The translations under genes and the position numbers were made by a program. From the NCBI GenBank assembly GCA_019637555.1, contig JAHBVK010000015.1, positions 49,507 to 113,506 on the forward strand: 64,000 bases of DNA, written 5' to 3'. The DNA is from Anaerolineae bacterium (lineage in GTDB: Bacteria > Chloroflexota > Anaerolineae > Aggregatilineales > UBA2796). The number at the start of each line of letters is the position of its first letter. Within the stretch, counting starts at the first letter, position 1. The notes beneath the pieces are model-generated. The model had not been told where the DNA came from and did no database searches. It saw only the letters and a program-made list of their open reading frames with translations. Shown here in pieces: positions 61,541-64,000 of the stretch.

Positions 61541-63835
61541 CTATTTTGCTGCGCTTGCCTCGAAGACGATCCGCATGCCGACGACCATGCGCTCGTCACT
61601 AACGCCACCCGCGCCGCGGAAGGGAATGCGGAATACGCTGGGACTATCATCGATCCATGATCCGCCGCGCAAGCCGCGCCCGACACCAGATGCCGCCCCA
61701 ATCGGGTCCTGCGGGATCAGCAGCTTGTAGTAATCTGGATCAAACCAGTCGCTGACCCATTCCCAGACGTTGCCGAGCATATCATATGCTCCGCACCAGC
61801 TTACTCCAGACGGGTAGCTGCCCACATCCGCCGTCCGATCCATCTGTTTCTGCGCATTCAACTTGGTTATATCGTACTCATTGCCCCATGGATACAGCGG
61901 ATAACCCGGCAATGGTCCCCGCGCCGCGTATTCCCATTCGGCTTCAGTGGGCAACCGTCCGCCAATCCATTTTGCGAAAGCTTCCGATTCGTAGAAGGTG
62001 ATGCCTACGCGCGGCTGATTGGGTCCATCGAAGCCATCGTAGTGAACGGGCGCGGAGTGTGCGCTATCAGTGCGCCATTTCCAGCCATCTACCGACCAGT
62101 ATTGTTGATCATCGTAACCACCAGAATCGAGGAAGCGCTGATACTCTGTATGCGTGATCTCAAACTGACCAATCCAGAATCCCCGCGTGATGCACACTTG
62201 ATGGCGCGGCTGTTCGGAAGGCAGCGCCAGGGGATCATCAGCAGGATCGCTGCCCATCAGGAAACAGCTTGGCGTCACATAGACTACACGAATGCCGTTG
62301 ATCACGTTGGTCGTCCCCGGTACAGGCGTCGGTGTGTTTGTCGCAGTGGGAGTCCATGTTGCGGTCAATGTCGGCGTTAGCGTGGCGGTTGGAGTAAAGG
62401 TCAAGGTGGGTGAGCGCGTAAAGGTAGCACTTGCTGTAAGAGTGGCAGTTGGTGTCGATGTATAAGTCGCCGTTGCGGTGAGCGTGTGCGTTGGCGTGAA
62501 GGTCTTGGTGAACGAAGCTACTGCATTTGCCGTCACTGTGCTGATCGCTAAGGATGTACCTAGCTGCGCTTGGGTACTGGTGGCATCAAGGATTGCTTGA
62601 AATGCCGATTGCGTTGAAATCGCTTGGTTAGTAGCGGTAAAGGCAGCATTGATGGTCGCTTCAACATCAATTGTGGAAGTAGGAGTATCTGTCGGGACGG
62701 CGGTAAACGTTGCAGTGGGTGGTGTTGTCAGCGTGATCGTTGGAGTATCAGTATTGATCACGGAAATTGCTGTCTGGGTCCTACCTGATTGTGACTGCTG
62801 GGATAGTAAAACGAATCCGCCGATCCCAATAACGGCTAGTATTGCCACTGTCGCCAGAATCAATGGCAACTGCGAAGATCGGCGGGTTGGCATGACGGGC
62901 AGGTTAACGGTTCGTGCAGGTGATTGTCCGGTCGGTACTGCTACTGTTGCGTAATCGCCACTGTCAGCGCGAGGCAGCGCTGTACCAGTAGTGGAACTGC
63001 GCTTGACGGGCTGTCCAAGTGCCTCCGTCAGATCATTGATCATCGCTTGTGCAGATTGGTAGCGATCATCAGGGTTCTTTGCCATTGCGCGTTGCAGCAC
63101 AGGTTCTACGCGCGGACTAATGCGGGGATTGACGGTAGAGATCAGCGGCGGTGCTTGCTGCACATGCTGAAACATCATTCCTATTGGCGTTTCGGCGGAG
63201 AACGGAGGTTGTCCCGCCAATATTTCGAACAGCATCACACCAAAGGCATAAATGTCGGAGCGGGCGTCCAGCGGTAAGCCCTGCCACTGCTCCGGCGACA
63301 TGTATGATGGTGTACCCATCACTGTACCAGTTTGCGTTAATTGCGTAGCGTTTGTCGTCAGTAATTTGGCAACACCAAAATCGGTGAGGATGGCATTACC
63401 CTGTGCATCCAACAGGACATTTTGCGGCTTTAAGTCGCGATGAACGATGCCTAGTGTATGTGCGTAATCAAGTGCCGAGGCAATCTGTTCGAAAAGTTTG
63501 ACAATACGATCAACCGGTAGATTCCCGCGCGCGAGTAAATCCGCTAAACTACCGCCGGGCAGTAGCTCCATAACGATGTAAAGCAAGCCACCTTGTTCCC
63601 CAAAATCGAATACCTTGAGGATATGAGGATGGCTGATTTGAGCTACTGTCTCAGCTTCGCGCTCAAAGCGGCGAATGAAATCAGGATCGTTGGCAAGCGT
63701 TGATTGAATGACTTTGATCGCCACGTCGCGCTTGACCGATTCTTGCCGTGCGCGGTAGACAGCCGCCATCCCGCCCGTACCAAGCAGCGATGTGATCGTA
63801 TATTGACCAAGTTTTGTACCAATCAGGTCTTGCAT
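61541..63835 (-). CDS. Ser/Thr protein kinase-TM-FGE-like receptor
   Basis: 764 aa. Kinase at 12-270: LGTGGMAAVY, Lys41, HRDLKPQN (Asp134), DFG (Asp152), MSPEQW. Membrane helix at 323-344, then a Thr/Pro-rich linker to about 520. The outer domain is a formylglycine-generating-enzyme/ C-type-lectin fold: FLMGSDPADD, IGQFEITHTEYQRF, GGRLPTEAEWEYAARG, NVWEWVSDW and LRGGSWIDD. The catalytic cysteines of true FGE are absent from the LRGGSW end, so it is likely a binding domain. It is similar to the kinase downstream. Confidence 0.93.
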   Translation of the reverse strand: MQDLIGTKLGQYTITSLLGTGGMAAVYRARQESVKRDVAIKVIQSTLANDPDFIRRFEREAETVAQISHPHILKVFDFGEQGGLLYIVMELLPGGSLADLLARGNLPVDRIVKLFEQIASALDYAHTLGIVHRDLKPQNVLLDAQGNAILTDFGVAKLLTTNATQLTQTGTVMGTPSYMSPEQWQGLPLDARSDIYAFGVMLFEILAGQPPFSAETPIGMMFQHVQQAPPLISTVNPRISPRVEPVLQRAMAKNPDDRYQSAQAMINDLTEALGQPVKRSSTTGTALPRADSGDYATVAVPTGQSPARTVNLPVMPTRRSSQLPLILATVAILAVIGIGGFVLLSQQSQSGRTQTAISVINTDTPTITLTTPPTATFTAVPTDTPTSTIDVEATINAAFTATNQAISTQSAFQAILDATSTQAQLGTSLAISTVTANAVASFTKTFTPTHTLTATATYTSTPTATLTASATFTRSPTLTFTPTATLTPTLTATWTPTATNTPTPVPGTTNVINGIRVVYVTPSCFLMGSDPADDPLALPSEQPRHQVCITRGFWIGQFEITHTEYQRFLDSGGYDDQQYWSVDGWKWRTDSAHSAPVHYDGFDGPNQPRVGITFYESEAFAKWIGGRLPTEAEWEYAARGPLPGYPLYPWGNEYDITKLNAQKQMDRTADVGSYPSGVSWCGAYDMLGNVWEWVSDWFDPDYYKLLIPQDPIGAASGVGRGLRGGSWIDDSPSVFRIPFRGAGGVSDERMVVGMRIVFEASAAK

Positions 63836-63892
63836 TTAGAGTTTCTGCCGTATGAATGCCGATATGCGGGTGATTATACGACAGGTTTTATT

Positions 63893-64000
63893 TTGGTGGA
63901 GAAAGCACAAGAGCGAGGGTGGAGGGCGGAGGAGGAAGGAGAAAGGAGGAAAAAGTGGAGGGGATGAGCGAGCAGGAGGAGAAACAGGAAGAAAAAGACG
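63893..64000 (+). other. Purine-rich tract, possible start of a rightward gene
   Basis: About 108 bases are almost all A and G on the plus strand. An ATG at 63965 opens a frame rich in Glu/Lys (MSEQEEKQEEKD) to the window edge, after GGAGGGG which is only a base away. It may be a disordered N-terminus or only the low-complexity DNA. Confidence 0.25.

Noticed and set aside
62330..62720. Repeated GGTGTCGGT-like DNA looking like a minisatellite or CRISPR
   Set aside because: It codes for the Thr/Pro linker of a kinase; units vary and there are no spacers.

Overview
The window is 64 kb of a bacterial chromosome with moderate GC and dense coding. Genes alternate between the strands in operons of two to six. 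It probably comes from the Chloroflexota, most likely an Anaerolineae-like lineage. I infer this from gene content: single-spanning Ser/Thr kinases with beta-propeller or formylglycine-enzyme-like ectodomains, a V4R / roadblock / response-regulator cluster, a ThrRS without a TGS domain, and many GT39-type membrane glycosyltransferases. No rRNA, tRNA, CRISPR array, phage or transposase was seen.

Left part (1-24.6 kb): a secreted beta-propeller enzyme (cut by the window edge), an SGNH hydrolase, a small zinc-binding protein, a ribonuclease Z-like hydrolase, a GT39-type membrane protein, a CopD-like protein, a TlpA-like thioredoxin and an HNH nuclease. Then comes the thrS operon. Reading leftward it has a sigma70-type promoter, a T-box riboswitch with a terminator, a 113-aa orphan gene, a threonine-rich 10-residue leader peptide inside competing hairpins, and thrS. 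Rightward genes follow: rpmG, endonuclease V, a glycoside hydrolase with a GT39 protein, a deaminase, an NAD(P)-binding protein, a membrane-anchored NACHT-HEAT ATPase, a GH13 enzyme, a 2-hydroxyacid dehydrogenase, a methyltransferase, a 29-aa membrane peptide and a GAF histidine kinase.

Middle part (24.8-46 kb): citrate synthase, an AzlCD branched-chain amino-acid exporter with an AraC-type regulator, an old yellow enzyme, and a sugar-phosphate SIS protein. The SIS gene is divergent from a complete kdpFABCDE potassium-uptake operon. After that come a lipoprotein, an AMMECR1 protein, a flavin reductase, a methyltransferase/GT4/GT2 glycan cluster, and a signalling trio (roadblock, V4R, response regulator with a degenerate GGDEF domain).

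Right part (46-64 kb): prfA and prmC separated by a phosphoesterase and a membrane protein, a DoxX protein, an acyl-CoA ligase, a CtpA-type protease, a TIGR04076 protein, an LLM oxidoreductase and a polytopic membrane protein. The window ends in three same-strand transmembrane receptors: TIR-TM-PD40, kinase-TM-PD40 and kinase-TM-FGE. The first two carry almost the same extracellular propeller on two unrelated cytoplasmic signalling domains. This receptor set is the strongest candidate for an undescribed system. The layered RNA control of thrS is the second.
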